The notes beneath the pieces are model-generated. The model saw only the letters and a program-made list of their open reading frames with translations. It ran no database searches and had not been told where the DNA came from. Made by a program: the position numbers and the translations under genes. Positions 1 to 10,940 of a stretch of DNA of 62,000 bases are shown here, piece by piece (position 1 is the first letter of the stretch; each line of letters starts with the position of its first letter). This DNA is from Cryptomeria japonica. Its lineage: Eukaryota > Streptophyta > Pinopsida > Cupressales > Cupressaceae. The stretch is from assembly GCF_030272615.1 (NCBI RefSeq), contig NC_081414.1, forward strand, positions 912,523,009-912,585,008, read 5' to 3'.

Positions 1-1
1 T

Positions 2-489
2 AAGCATGGAAATGGTATCCCCATACCTATTTCACTGGGAAATTCAATTGAAGTATGTCCTAATTCTCAAGCAACCGAAGATGCCGAAAAGGAACTATCT
101 CTGTATTCATTCACATCCTTTGCCTCAAGAGAGAATTTTGATCCTAATGGTCATATGGAAGAAACAGTTGGGAAAAAGTACAGGCATGTGTTTCAAGTGG
201 AGGACTTCTGGATGAATGTTCAGGATGATGTGGAGGTAAAAAGGAAGATGCACTCTAGATTACCTTTCTATCTTATCAGGAAATGTAAGGTTTATAGAGT
301 AGCTGATCAAGCATAGGATAGTGGTAGATATCTCCAATCCTCCTATGAGAAGGAAGATAAGGAAGTGAAGATAGATTGGGATGAGCAAGAAGTTGCAGAC
401 TTAAGAGCATTGATGGACCCAGTTTTGAGTTGCACTCGCAAATGGGTAGATGTCCAACATCAAAAATTGAAGGAACAAAATGTAGCCAT
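2..489 (+). pseudogene. LTR-borne ORF of H, middle part, split by element A
   Basis: This stretch translates in one frame (codon start at 2) to a protein closely matching residues around 375-540 of the open G copy at 57568-60777. Shared blocks include SxEVCPN, DAEKEL, RKMHSRLP/RKIHSRLP, YRVADQA, SCTRKWVDVQHQKL. There is one in-frame stop (TAG, about 315-317) directly after VADQA. The reading frame stops aligning exactly at the 5-bp target duplication gccat (485-489) and resumes at the duplicated gccat at 13864. The break is therefore a clean insertion rather than decay. Function is unknown (see the G copy). Confidence 0.85.
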
Positions 490-757
490 TGTTTTCCCCG
501 TAGGGTGTCAGGTTAAGACATTGCATAAATGACAGAAGAACATAGAATATATGGAACTCACAAGTGTTCTATTGATTCATGGTAAGCCAGTACATACAAT
601 GATAGCAATATGTTCGAATACAATAGCCTGCCCAAAGATTGGGAATAGATACAATATAAAGGAGTCTGGTCAGTTATCTGGTACCAACTGCTGACAACCG
701 ACGGGTTAACTGCCAACGCTAACACAATTTACCTTAATGCTTAATTACCCGACAACA
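490..757 (-). repeat. Element A 3' LTR
   Basis: It starts TGTTTTCCCC and ends ...GACAACA on the plus strand. It matches 13618-13863 almost base for base, except for about 22 extra bases near 690-715. It lies next to the polypurine tract, so it is the 3' LTR of a minus-strand element. Confidence 0.95.
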
Positions 758-775
758 TCATCCCCCCAAAAAGAA
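758..775 (-). other. Element A polypurine tract
   Basis: The minus strand reads a purine run (GGGGGGATGA) directly before the LTR start TGTTGTCGGG. This is where plus-strand DNA synthesis is primed in LTR retrotransposons. Confidence 0.75.
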
Positions 776-779
776 ACGT

Positions 780-1856
780 CATCTCCGGACGACAGACAAC
801 CAAAATGGGAATGATGTACAAGCAAAATTGAAACCCCAAAACAACAAATTACTGGGATTGGGGTAGAGATGGCGTCTCTGATGGTCCCGTGGATGAGGAA
901 GAGGCCAACTGCTCCTGGAGCTACAACACCTGCTCTGTGTGGTGGCGAAGATCCCTCTCAACCACCAGCTGGCGCTCCTGAGACCGTTGCACTCTGAATA
1001 CGGCCTCCATCAGCGCGGTATGCTTCTTATCCAGCTCTGCCCTCGTACTACTCAGACTGGCCTCCAACAAAGCCCTATCTGCCACCCGTGCGGCTGAGGC
1101 TGCTGCTAACTCGGTGCGGACACGAGCCAACTCCTCCTCAATATTCCCTATCCGGGCTCTCTGCTGAGCCAACTCCAACTCCAGTGTCTCCCTAGTGATA
1201 TCTACCTCCTGCTAAGCACGACGATGTGCCAAATGACTATCTCGTATGGCCTGCTCGATCCTCCTGAGTAGGCTCTGCACCTGACTCTCTCCAGTCTGTC
1301 CAGGGTGCTGCCACTCCTCCAACATCACAGGAAGATCCACGCGAGGCCATCCTCTGTCAACAAAGCACTGCTGAAATGCCTCAGCAACTCCTCTCATAGC
1401 AAATGCTAGGAGACCCTCCAACGCTGGCTGCCCTAGGGTCCCTTCCTCTGTCAAGGCCAAAAGTCTGCGTGCCTCACTCTCTACTGCTGCCAAAAATTGA
1501 GTCAAGGCAGTGGGCAAGTTCTCTGTAGAACCAGGCGTTGGAATTTCTACCTGTGGCACCGTATCCTCCGCACCACCCATGTGCTGGAGTAGGTCCGTAG
1601 GTTCCCCCTGTGCACGCATCTCATGAGGAGATTCACTGCCCTCTAAATCAACCACCTCCTAACGGTGAGGTGTGGCAGGTGGGGGTCCTATTGGGGCTTT
1701 CGGTTGCGCTGAGTATTGCTCCAACCATGAGTCTGTATCATCTCCCTCAACGTCACCCCTGTCTAACTTGATCTCTCCATCTCCATCCTCTGGCTCTGTC
1801 CGAATAAGGGCTGTGTCCATTGGCTGAACTACACTGCTGCTAGGGACCTGTGAAAT
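780..1856 (-). pseudogene. Accessory ORF of element A, C-terminal half with coiled coil (decayed)
   Basis: This continues the accessory reading frame that begins at 3212, past a stop at 1857-1859. Two open pieces remain, 1212-1655 (147 codons, rich in E, P and T) and 921-1178 (85 codons). The second is a clear coiled coil with heptad-like L/A/E/R content (AQQRARIGNIEEELARVR and further repeats). Stops near 1661, 1209 and 920 separate the pieces. No membrane segment or signal peptide is visible, so an envelope protein is unlikely. The combination of an N-terminal globular part, an acidic middle and a C-terminal coiled coil resembles the LTR-borne ORF at 57568-60777. Confidence 0.6.
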
Positions 1857-3212
1857 CTACCCGAGGGAGGGACGAGGATGCAGCTGGCCAAACCCCGGCA
1901 CAGGGATTGCTGATATGGCTCCCACTGTCACTCTTGCTGCTGGTAATGGTGTTACGGTCCCATCTGTAGTCAACACAACAGGTGCATATACTGGCCTCCC
2001 TGTCTGAACACCTGTAGGTCGGACCACTCTTCCTCTTGGCAGTCCCCGCGTCCCCTTTGGTATTTGGCCGAGGGCAACCGTACCACCCGCGCCTTCTTCC
2101 GTACCCAACTCTAGATACGGTACCTCCGTGTGTGAGAGGCGAAATCCGGTATCACCACTCGAACATCGAGAAGATGTCTCCTCCGACTCTGCCCCTGAAC
2201 TACTCTCAGTGGCCGAATCCGACTCGCTAGCAGAGACTGCCTGAATCAAGGGCTTCCGCTTCTTGCTGGATGGTGCATCCCCTATGTGTGTATCCAAATG
2301 AGTCCAGTAAAAAATGGAGGGCGCGGTAGGGTCAATGCTGTCCTGCGGCTGTGACCCTCGCCTTTCTTCCGGCACCTGTATACGGACTTCGTCCAGGAAT
2401 AACCCAATGGCGTGGTGGGGCATATAGAATGCCTTTTGCTTTAGTGTGGGGAACTCATGAATGTGGTCTGACAGCACAGTAGCCCAATTGTACACCGTCC
2501 CATTCCGGAGCCTGTTCATCAATGCAATCATCGGCACGGCTGTGTTGGAGGCCCTACTGGCTCCTGTGAGACGGCTCTTCATCAAGTCGAGCAAGCACTG
2601 CCATGCACCAGGTACTATGTAAGATTTTTTCAGTCCTCGCCCCTTGGGTGCCGTAATCCTATCCCACTTTGCTCTGGTCAGGTTATCCCGATATATTTGT
2701 TGTAGAAGCTGATTTTTCCTCTCGGCGGACATCGTCATCGCATGCTTGTCCACCTTCTTCCCTTCGTCAGGAATGCCAAAAACCCTAGCAAAGTCATCCG
2801 GAGCAAAAGACACGGTAACATCTATGTGCTGGTACTTGAACAAGGAGGTGCGCAACTCATCATTGTATGATTTTATCATCATGCGCAGGCAAGGCTCAAA
2901 ATCCCGAATGGCGAATATCGGCATTTGAATGGCCCAATGCACCCGTGCCCTTCCTAACTGTGTTTTCACCAAAATGTCATCTGGGGACTGTGCCTCCAAC
3001 CACCATTGCCTGCACACATTGTCGTTCAACCCCTCGAAAGTGATTGTGTCCGCGGTGACTTTCGACTGCCTTTCTTTCTTGCCTATATCCGGTACAACAA
3101 CCTTCCCTTTATCCATAGGGCAGTTTGTAGACGGTTTCCTAGTTGTCTTCTCCGAATCCTGTAGTCTACTCCAATCCAGTTTTTTCAACTGCCTGGCGCT
3201 AGACGCCATCAA
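1857..3212 (-). pseudogene. Accessory ORF of element A, N-terminal half (between integrase and 3' LTR)
   Basis: A 451-codon open frame lies downstream of integrase and upstream of the polypurine tract, the place where Athila/Tat-type elements often carry an extra ORF. Recognisable blocks are SFAPDDFARVFGIPDE (about residues 140-155), LLDLMKSRLTGAS (about 205-217), YNWATVLSDHIHEFPTLKQK (about 240-259) and AFYMPHHAIGLFLDEV (about 260-275). The pattern (short IP motif, then WA..(I/V)(I/L)S, then K.F.M.....I) recurs in the LTR-borne protein of the giant elements. It also resembles what I recall of the 'putative plant transposon protein' domain of Athila-type ORFs (inference). After about residue 320 it becomes Ser/Glu-rich, then Gly/Pro/Val-rich. 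Function unknown. Confidence 0.65.
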
Positions 3213-3329
3213 ATGATTTTTTTATTTTTTTTCCAAACTTATATCTTTCCTCTCCTGGGCGCCTTCACATGTTCTTTCTTTCGATTGCAATCTCTTATTC
3301 CCCTTGTCTCAATGGTACTTTTAGTTTGC

Positions 3330-3860
3330 TTCCGTGGTCCGTACGACCAGTATTTTACTTCTCGAAAAATTTGTTTTCCTCTGGCACCCCTAAATCCGTA
3401 TGAACTTTTTCTTGACTCTGGTAGCCCCTTGGTTCGTACGGAATTTGTCACGCCAAGTCCGGTTACTGGCGAAGGTTGTATGGACTTTGCGTCTGAATTC
3501 CTACGGAATTTCGGTTCTCCACTTTCCGTACAGAAATCTTTGGCATTGTCGCCAAAAAATTCCGTACGGTTTTGTTCCTCTCCTTGCCACTTTAATTTCG
3601 TGAGGACTTTTCCCTTCACTGTTTTTTATTTCCGTATGGAAGGTCTGTCTCCCCGCCGTACCAGATTCTGTATGGAATTCACTTTTCCTTGATACGTATG
3701 GGCCTCTGCCTATAAAACATACGGATTCTTTCCCTTGTTGGCACTCCTTCCCGTACGGATTTTTCTTTTGAAATCTGTGGAGTGTTATTTATTGACCGTA
3801 CGATATTTCCTTTACTTGTGGAATCCGTACAGATCTCTGTCTTTCAGTTTCGTACGGACT
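3330..3860. repeat. Cluster of CCGTACGG-like palindromes between integrase and accessory ORF of A
   Basis: About fourteen sites matching CCGTACGG or one-base variants occur in 530 bp, roughly every 40 bp. Approximate positions are 3340, 3389, 3434, 3509, 3526, 3561, 3631, 3655, 3693, 3717, 3750, 3798, 3824 and 3849. The intervening sequence is not obviously repeated. The GTAC core resembles plant SBP-box/copper-response sites (established for that motif); whether this matters here is inference. The short frames in both directions across this stretch look like by-products of the repeats. Confidence 0.65.
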
Positions 3861-4178
3861 TACTATGAACGAGTCCCCCTTTAATTCTTCGGCACTTTAA
3901 AAAACCCTTAAAAACATTCTTTTAAATTTTTCCAACTTGTAAAATTTCCTATTTTTTTTTTTTTCTTTTTGCTCGCCACTTGCAAATTTCCCTTCATTTT
4001 CACAAAAATAATAAAGACAAGTTCTTGCAAAAAATAATGAAAACGATGTGCGCCATGAAGTTTTGTGTGGTGCTGCCCCTTGACCCTGCTGGGGTGTTGG
4101 CATCAAACCTCCATTTGATTTGGTAGGTACACTGCAAGTTGGCCGGGTTTTTTTTTTTTTTTTTTTATTTAATGTTTC
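3861..4178. other. Non-coding spacer of element A downstream of integrase
   Basis: This is low-complexity sequence with T- and A-runs (about 3951-3965 and 4148-4167) between the end of the integrase frame and the GTAC-motif cluster. I see no gene in it. Confidence 0.5.
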
Positions 4179-4719
4179 TTACTTGTGCCGTTGGCTGGGT
4201 CCTTCTCGCTCATGGTACACCTTCAATTTAGAGCCATTCACTGTGTCCTGCACCTCCTGCCCATCGAGTGTCCACAGCTTGATCGCCCCATTCGCACCGA
4301 CCTCGCGAACTTTGAAAGGGCCCAGCCACTTTACCTTGAATTTTTCGGGCTTGATCTCGTTGCGCCCATTAAACTTTAATACAAGTTGCCCTGGGGTAAA
4401 CCGCATTCTTCGCAAATGCTTGTCGTGCCAACTCTTCCGCCTTTGCTGTGCCGTCTCTATCGCCCACTGAGCCATCATCCGTCGCTCATCCAATTTGTTC
4501 AAAGTGTACAATCTCTCTCTCAAGCTTTCCATGTTGCCAAGTCGATTGTCGATGGCGATTCAGAGACTCGGCACCATGAATTCAACTGGCACCACGGCTT
4601 CTTGTCCATACATTAGCTAGAAGGGAGTTTGTCCTGTAGTTACCTTATAAGTTGTTCGGTATGCCCAAAGTACCGACAGTAGGCGCTCCTCCCAATCATC
4701 CTTCTCCACTCCGCAAGAC
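4179..4719 (-). pseudogene. Element A integrase C-terminal region
   Basis: The open part 4179-4532 encodes the integrase tail. It has a basic stretch (WHDKHLRRMRF), PGQLVLKF, and then a GPY/F-type module with KVKWLGPFKVREV followed by GAIKLWTLDG and LKVYH. No chromodomain follows before the frame ends at 4179, which argues against a chromovirus. From 4533 to 4719 the same coding continues as degenerate sequence with stops, including a recognisable 'YGQEAV..VEF' block. In an intact element this part helps target-site binding during integration. Confidence 0.8.
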
Positions 4720-5147
4720 TTATAAATCACTGACAATAATTTTATTGGTTGCCTCGGCCTGCCCGTTTGCCCGCGGATAGTAGGGGCTTGATAAGGAGTG
4801 GAAGATTTTGAACTCCGTTGTTAGCAACCGAATTATATGATTTACAAAATGTCCTCCTCTGTCACTCATCAGTTGGATTGGAATCCCATACTGCGTAATG
4901 ATTTGTTCATAGATAAATTTTGTTGTATTGACCGCTGAGTTGTCCGGCAAAGCCCGTGCCTCGACCCACTTGGTCAAGTATTCTGTCGCCACTACAATGT
5001 ATCTGCATCGTCAGGCTCTACTTGGTTTTAATGGTCTGATTAAATCCAATCCCCATCTCTCAAACAGTTGCTGGGCATTTGATGGGTTGAGAGGCATAAA
5101 ATCCCTCTTCAATGGCCGTTTGACTCATTGGCATGTATCACAGCTCG
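4720..5147 (-). pseudogene. Element A integrase catalytic core (broken)
   Basis: The catalytic triad is recognisable. The first Asp sits in WGLDLI at about 5037-5055, outside the open piece. The second is in LMSDRGGHF and the Glu in ANGQAEATNK, both in the open part 4720-4992. The DNA around 5090-5150 encodes the two cysteines of the zinc-binding domain (SCDTCQ) in a frame shifted by one relative to the upstream ORF, and includes a TGA after CDTCQ and a stop near 4995. It is therefore a dead D-D-35-E retroviral-type integrase. Confidence 0.85.
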
Positions 5148-6191
5148 TCACCCACTCTCTAGCGTCATTATGTAGTTCGGCCACCACAGTCCTGCCAACA
5201 GAACTTTCCTGGCTGTGGTGTCGGGCCCCATGTGTCCACCTGCGGGCCCTTCATGTGCTTCCCTTAGGACACCCTGAATTTCCTCTTCCAAGACGCATCG
5301 TCGTAGGACCTGGTCGGGTCCCATTTTGTACAAGAGGCCATTAATGAGTTGGAATGTTCTGCTCCTCAATACCAGTTTCCTTCTTTCTCTTGGTGGCATC
5401 TCCCTTGGAAACCGTGATGTTGATAAGTATTCCCCCACGCTTGTGTACCAAGCGGGGAGAACGGCGATGCGAAATAAGTGAGCGTCTCGAAAATCTTCAT
5501 TCACTCCTTCGGCTGGTTCTCCTGACTGGATTCTCGATAGCTGGTCAGCTATCACATGGCTCATACCGGGTCTTACAATAATGTTGAATGTAAACTCCTG
5601 AAGCAGTAGCAACCATCGACTGATTCGTCCTTGGATAATTGGCTTGTTTACCAGGTACATCAACGCCTGGTGGTCCACATAAAATGTGAACAGGGTGGCC
5701 AGTAAGTAATGTCGAAATTTCTGGACGGAGTACACCATCCCGAGGGCTTCCCTCTCTCTGGTGCTATAATTTTTCTCCGCCTTCGACAGAAGTCTGCTTG
5801 CAAAGTAGACTGGGTGATCTAGCCCGTGATCGCCAACCTGCGCCAGTGTGGCCCCTATGGCGAAATTGGATGCGTCAACGTGTACGTGGAACTCTTTGTC
5901 CCAGTCAGGATATGTCAGGATTGGCGCACCCACCAACCGTGACTTCAATTCTTGGAAGACCTCTTCCGGAGCCGTCCCCCATGCGTACCGTTCACCTCTC
6001 CTCGTCAGCTTGTCCAGAGGGCAGGATACTTGAGCAAAATTTTTGATAAACCGCCTGTAATACCCTATGTGTCCTAGGAAGGATTTGACTCCCGTGACAT
6101 CTGTCGGTGCCTCCATTTCCACTATCACCCGAATCTTGTCTGGGTCAGTCTTGAGTCCAACCTTACACACTTTGTGTCCTAATAGCCTCCC
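5148..6191 (-). pseudogene. Element A reverse transcriptase end, RNase H and integrase N-terminus
   Basis: An open frame of 340 codons (5148-6170) follows an in-frame TAA at 6192-6194. In order it contains the RT connection (VKSFLGHIGYYRRFIKNF), an RNase H domain (VDASNFAIGATLAQ, HPVYFASRLLSKAEKNYST, REREALGMVYSVQKFRHYL, VDHQALMYLV), a tether, and the HH half of the integrase zinc finger (AHEGPAGGHMG). It ends after WWPNY because of a one-base frameshift near 5170; the coding for EWVTSCDTC continues in another frame. Confidence 0.9.
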
Positions 6192-6680
6192 TTAAGGCAC
6201 CATGAATCTGCATTTTTTGGGATTGAGTGCTAGGCGAGCTCGCCTGCATCTCTCCATGCATTCGCTAATTGTGGCCAAATGTGCATCCTGGTTACTGTAG
6301 ATGGACCAGTCGTCAAGCAACACCCTGAAGTTCCCTACTGACATCTTGTCAAATATGTGAAGGATTATCCGTTGGAATGTCGCTAGCGCGTTGCATAACC
6401 CGAGCGACATTCGGTTATACGTGTACACGCCATCTTCCACTATGAAGGTCATTTTTAATTTGTCCTCTTCGGCAATGTATATCTGGTTATACCCAGAAAA
6501 TCTATCCATAAATGAATAAATTTCATGACCGGCCACTTCCTCCAAGATGCTATCCGTAAATGGTATTGGAAATGGCTCCTTTATGGTGACCGCGTTAAGG
6601 CATCTGAAATCCACGCAGATTCGGATCTGGTTTGCCTCCTTTTTAAGCGATATCACTATGGGCGATACCCACTCGCTGGT
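6192..6680 (-). pseudogene. Element A reverse transcriptase palm
   Basis: This has the same frame as the upstream gag-pro-RT ORF, separated from it by a TAG at 6681-6683 just before the block SEWVSPIVISLKKE. It holds RT blocks RICVDFRCLNAVT, FPIPFTDSILEEVAG, FMDRFSGYNQI and RMSLGLCNALATFQR, and the active-site motif VLLDDWSIYS (LLDD where YVDD-like residues are usual). It ends at an in-frame TAA after FMVP. Confidence 0.9.
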
Positions 6681-9179
6681 CTACACTTTGAAAATAATCC
6701 CGGCTTCGAGCATACGCTTGATTTCATCATTCACTCTCGCAGCATAGTTTTTATTCATTCTGTACGGCCTCTTCCGTACAGGTACGACCCTAGGTACGAG
6801 TGAAATTTGATGTACGCACAGTTCTGGCGGCACCCCTTTGAGGTCCTTGTACGTCCAAGCGAATACATCCTTGTATTCCATGAATATTTTAAACGCGGCG
6901 GCTTTCAGGACTAGATTCCAGTCATCGCCAACTAGGATGTTCCTTGGCTCTGCTTCCGTGCCGAGTTTTGTAGGTTTTACGGACTCTTCGTATCGGATTG
7001 GTTTCGTCATGTCAAACCTATGTGCTAGTGTCTCGTTGACAGGAGCATCCCCTTCCGTGTATTCCCCGTACACTGGTGAAAATTCATTTTTATCCAGCTC
7101 CTCGTCAACCTCCAACATGTTGCACCCATACAGCAGCTCGTAGTCTTCCATTTGCCAGTGGAAGAGCCCATTAAGGGAATAGGTCTCATCTTCCGAACAT
7201 CCTTGGATTCCCAGGACGCCTTCCTCATCCGGTTCCCTTCCGTAATTTCCTTCGTTAACTCCGCCCTCGCCGTCCGATTCCAATTCTGACGCAAGTTCTT
7301 CACTCACGAGTTGTGTTTTCAGGTCAATAATAAATTTTCGCCCGGCTTTCTCCATGGACAGTGTGTTACGCTTCCAGTTGTGATTTGCTCTGGCCGCCAC
7401 CAACCACCCTCTACCAAGAATGGCGTCGTATCCTTTCTTGGCGAGCAGAATCACCACGAAGTCGAGGACAAATGGTTGTGTCCCGATGGTCACTTGTTGC
7501 ACCATGAGCGTTCCAAGAGGTTTGATAGCATGTTGATCCGCTCCCAGTAAGTTGAAGGTTGACGGCCATAGTGTCGGCTTGCCAAGCTTCTTCCAGGTTT
7601 CTTCCGGAAGCAAATTTACTCCCGACCCGCCGTCGACAATGGTGTCAGTCAAAATGGTGCCAAGTATTCCCATTTCTACCACCGCCAGGTGCCGACCACT
7701 GTATAGTGTCAGCACCAATGGGTCTATTGGTGTTCCGCCAGGAACATCCGTATTCCGGGTCACCCGACTCTGTGGGGTTACTTGCACCGTACGTAGGAGT
7801 GTCGTACGTAATTGCGGCATCGTTTCTAGGAGGTTCTTCATCTTCACAGGTACTTCAATCTGCAGCATTTGATTCAGGATATTTTCCTCAGCCTCAGAGC
7901 GGGAAGTACTTGCCGCTTCCAGAGTGTTCCCTTGTGCCAACATTTCCTTCGCCACTTCAGCCTTTGCCTCCAGCGCCCGCTGCTTCTCTCTACGGGGGTC
8001 CGGGTATGTGGCCTTCTTTGCTTGTGACCGTGTGATTGCCAATACCCATTCCTCTGTCCTGTCAATGTTGAGCAGGTTCACTCCCGACTTTGGGCAAGTT
8101 CCATCATCGTGGTCTCCAGGCCCACACCATTTGCATAGTTTTTGTGGGGTTTCTTCTGAGGTGCATTCTCTGGCAAAGTGGCCCCCCCATTGATTGCAGG
8201 CTCGACACTTGATCATTGGTCGTCCCTTCGCATCATATTGGATCCGACCCCTATTATTATTGTTATTATTGGTCTTCCCCCCTCGCCGGTTGTTCCGGTA
8301 TCCACCAGATGATGCATTATTGTTGGTGGTTTGCGAAGTTCTGGCGGCCGGCTGCTCTTGCGTGAAGAGAACTTGTTGGCTCCTAGTTTTCATATTGTAG
8401 GGACATTCCTTTGTCAAATGTCCGGCAATCTGACAAATGTCGTAGAAAGCCTTCTTGGGGCAGGACCCCTTGGTGTGTCCGTCACTCCTACAGTCCGTAC
8501 ACCACACTTCGTTTTCTTCAGTCTTACTTGTACTCCCCTTCATAGCTTTGAATTCTTTCAGCATTCGTTCCATGTCCTTTTGGAGCGTGTGCACCTTTTT
8601 GCTCGATTCGCCATTGCTGCTGCTTTCCCCATCAGAGTCTTCATCATCGTCGGATGAGTATTTATTACTTTTCTTCTTCTTTGACGTTTTGTGTTCGCTC
8701 TCGAGGTCCATCGCACTATTATAGGCATCGTCATATGACGTCAGGGGTACAATTTTCATCTTCTTCCATAGGGAGGATTTCAACCCTTCAACAAACCATC
8801 GTTTCTTCAACCCATCTGCAGGTTGGCTTTCCATTTTACCCAGTAGTTCTTTCAGCCTCCGGCTATATGCCTGTACTGTTTCCTTGGGACCTTGTTTGGT
8901 ACTGTATATCTCAGCTACGATTTCATTGTCATCACGGAGCAACCGAAACTCTTCCTTGAATTCCTTCTGTAGATTGGCCCATGTGGCCACTTTTTGCTTG
9001 TCAACATCGGAGTACCAATCTATGGCAACTCCGCGTAATGTGGCTGGGAACTGCTGTACCCACTCATCCTGATCCGTCACTCCGTTGACGGACCAAATAG
9101 TTTCACATGTACGACAGTGCCGTACGGGGTCATCGTTGCCATCTCCGTTGAATTTGGGCAACTTCTGTTTGCCCGCCAT
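6681..9179 (-). pseudogene. Element A gag, protease and RT N-terminus
   Basis: The longest open piece of element A (832 codons). Gag matrix/capsid-like core occupies about residues 8-190 (RHCRTCETIW, LRGVAIDWYSDVD, YSRRLKELLGKM). It is followed by a Ser/Asp-rich linker and zinc knuckles: CTDC..GHTKGSC (about 223), a degenerate one with the first Cys lost (about 245), CRACNQWGGHFAREC with one extra residue (about 324) and CKWC..DHDDGTC (about 346). The protease is at about 480-600 with VDGGSGVN as active site, i.e. D-G-G rather than D-S/T-G. An acidic linker then leads into RT (FAWTYKDLKGVPPEL, RPYRMN). The stop at 6681 interrupts RT. The chosen start MAGKQKLP is internal to gag; more gag lies upstream. 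Confidence 0.9.
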
Positions 9180-9476
9180 CGATGGGGGTCGTCTCCCCGG
9201 AGGTGGCTATGGCTGTGTCTGTGCCACTGCACGGTTCCCTCCGGTGCCGGTGGTGTGTCCTGCGTGGGTGACTGGGGGTACGGTGTTTTGCCTGCCGTGT
9301 GCCACACCTACAACCGTACGGTTGTCCTCCCCTTCGTTCTCACCCGCACCCACTCCTGACTCCCTTTGGTGATCCTCACTTCGTGGCGTAAGGGATAAGT
9401 TTCTGAACTAATCCTGGGTCTCTTCGACTAGATTCCTCCGTAACCTTGTTTCCTCCAGAAACTCTTCGTGGCTTCT
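9180..9476 (-). pseudogene. Element A gag N-terminal segment, downstream of solo LTR B
   Basis: The minus strand encodes RSHEEFLEETRL, LVEETQD, PRSEDH, ESGVGAG and then Pro/Gln-rich sequence directly preceding MAGKQKLPKF. The related copy E (28587-29555) has the same segment open and contiguous with gag. Here it carries stops (for example after LVEETQD). It is cut exactly at the target duplication cttct (9472-9476) of solo LTR B. Confidence 0.8.
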
Positions 9477-9962
9477 TGTTGTCCTCATTTTTGGATTCTC
9501 AAAAATGTGACAACCCCTACAAATTTTTGCCTAAAAAATGTCATTTTTGTCTCCATTAAGGGAATAGTGTCAAAACTCACATTTGATAGTGTCAAATCAT
9601 TGGGGGGTGTCTTTGCCATCATTGTCTAAGTTTTGGTGAGTTTTGGTCTTCCTTTTCCTAGCTTTCTGTGCAATTTCGGGTTTCAGAATAGTCACTGCAA
9701 GTTGAAGTTTTTACTCTATGGCATGCTTCCCGAGGCGTAAATTCGCCTCATCCTTGGGCTGGATCGATCGTTGATCCATCCCTAAGCTACGTTTCGAATT
9801 TCGTCGCGTTTCGAGTCTGTTTGCTTTGTTTTTGCTTCAATGTAGGGGAATTTTTTGATGATTACCAGTAACTGGTAATTTGTTTTTCAAACCCTTTTCA
9901 AACCCCCCTTGAAGCTTTTAGGCTTGTAGGGGAATTTTTCTCCAATTGCAAGTTTTTATAAA

Positions 9963-10940
9963 ACTTGTAATGGGGGTTTTAAAACCCCCATTACCAGTAG
10001 CTTGACTTTAAGTGTTTAAAAACTTGTAAATGGAATTTTAAAACCCCTTTACATGTCTTTATAACTTAAAGTTGTTTTTATAATATTAAAATAAAACTTG
10101 TAAATGGGATTTTAAAACCCCTTTACATGTTTTAAGTGAAATCACTTGTAAAGGGAATTCTATTTCCCTATTACAAGTAATTTTACTTTTAATTTCTTTT
10201 CTAAAACCCGATTTTGCCTAACATGTTGAAAAAGTGAAATTTTAAACTTGTTATATCCTCCAAAAAACCCGATTTTCATTGTTTCATGCATTTTAAACTT
10301 GCTATTTGTTCCAAAAAACCCGATTTGCAAGGAAAAACATTTTTTTTGAGGATTTTTAGCAAATTTTTGTGGAGAATTTGTTGGAGGAGGAAGGCGTTTA
10401 GGATTCCTTCCTATTTCCATGCATTTTTAGACACCTTTCATGCCACATGGAGGTTAAGTTTGCTGGTTTTTTTTTTTGGTTTATAACAACAGCCACATTT
10501 TTATGCCACTTGAAATGCCACGAATCAGCAATGTTATGAATTGTTTTGGCTTGGTATGCTAAGGCGTTGAGGTTAGAAAGAGTCTTGGCCATTTTCCATG
10601 CCATTTCTCATGCATTTGCTGCCACGTTTTTCAGTTTTGGGCATTTTTTCAAAAATGTGGCTAGCGTTTTGGAATGCGGTTAATTTCTTTTTAAGAGTTT
10701 TTCTTTCTTCTTCCAAAGATTAATCATCTTGTTGAAGAAACATTTTCAGATTGGAGCAAGGTAAGATTCCTTTTCTTCTTGTTTCATTTTTCTTGTTTTC
10801 AAATATGTTGGTTCTTCCCCCAAAAAATGGATTTATGAGAGGAAATTCCCCATTTTACAAAGAAATTTGTAAAGTAAAATTGTTCTTCCCCATTTTCCCC
10901 CTTTACTTGTATTCGGGATTTTAAATCCCGATTACAAGTT
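9963..10940. repeat. Palindrome family in solo LTR B
   Basis: At least five imperfect palindromes have ends ACTTGTA...TACAAGT (or close) and a TTTTAAAA-like centre: 9963-9998, 10021-10060, 10095-10130, 10144-10180 and 10904-10940. The arms differ between copies but mostly stay complementary, for example AATGGGGG with CCCCCATT in one and TTCGGGA with TCCCGAT in another. A weaker copy sits at about 11234-11272. Confidence 0.7.

Noticed and set aside
1212-3212. Envelope-like gene in element A
   Set aside because: The position fits, but no signal peptide, membrane segment or cleavage site is visible, and the protein is charged with a coiled coil.
3213-3692. 159-codon plus-strand frame over the GTAC cluster
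   Set aside because: It lies antisense to element A in a repeat-rich spacer, with Phe/Ser-rich low-complexity composition and no counterpart elsewhere.
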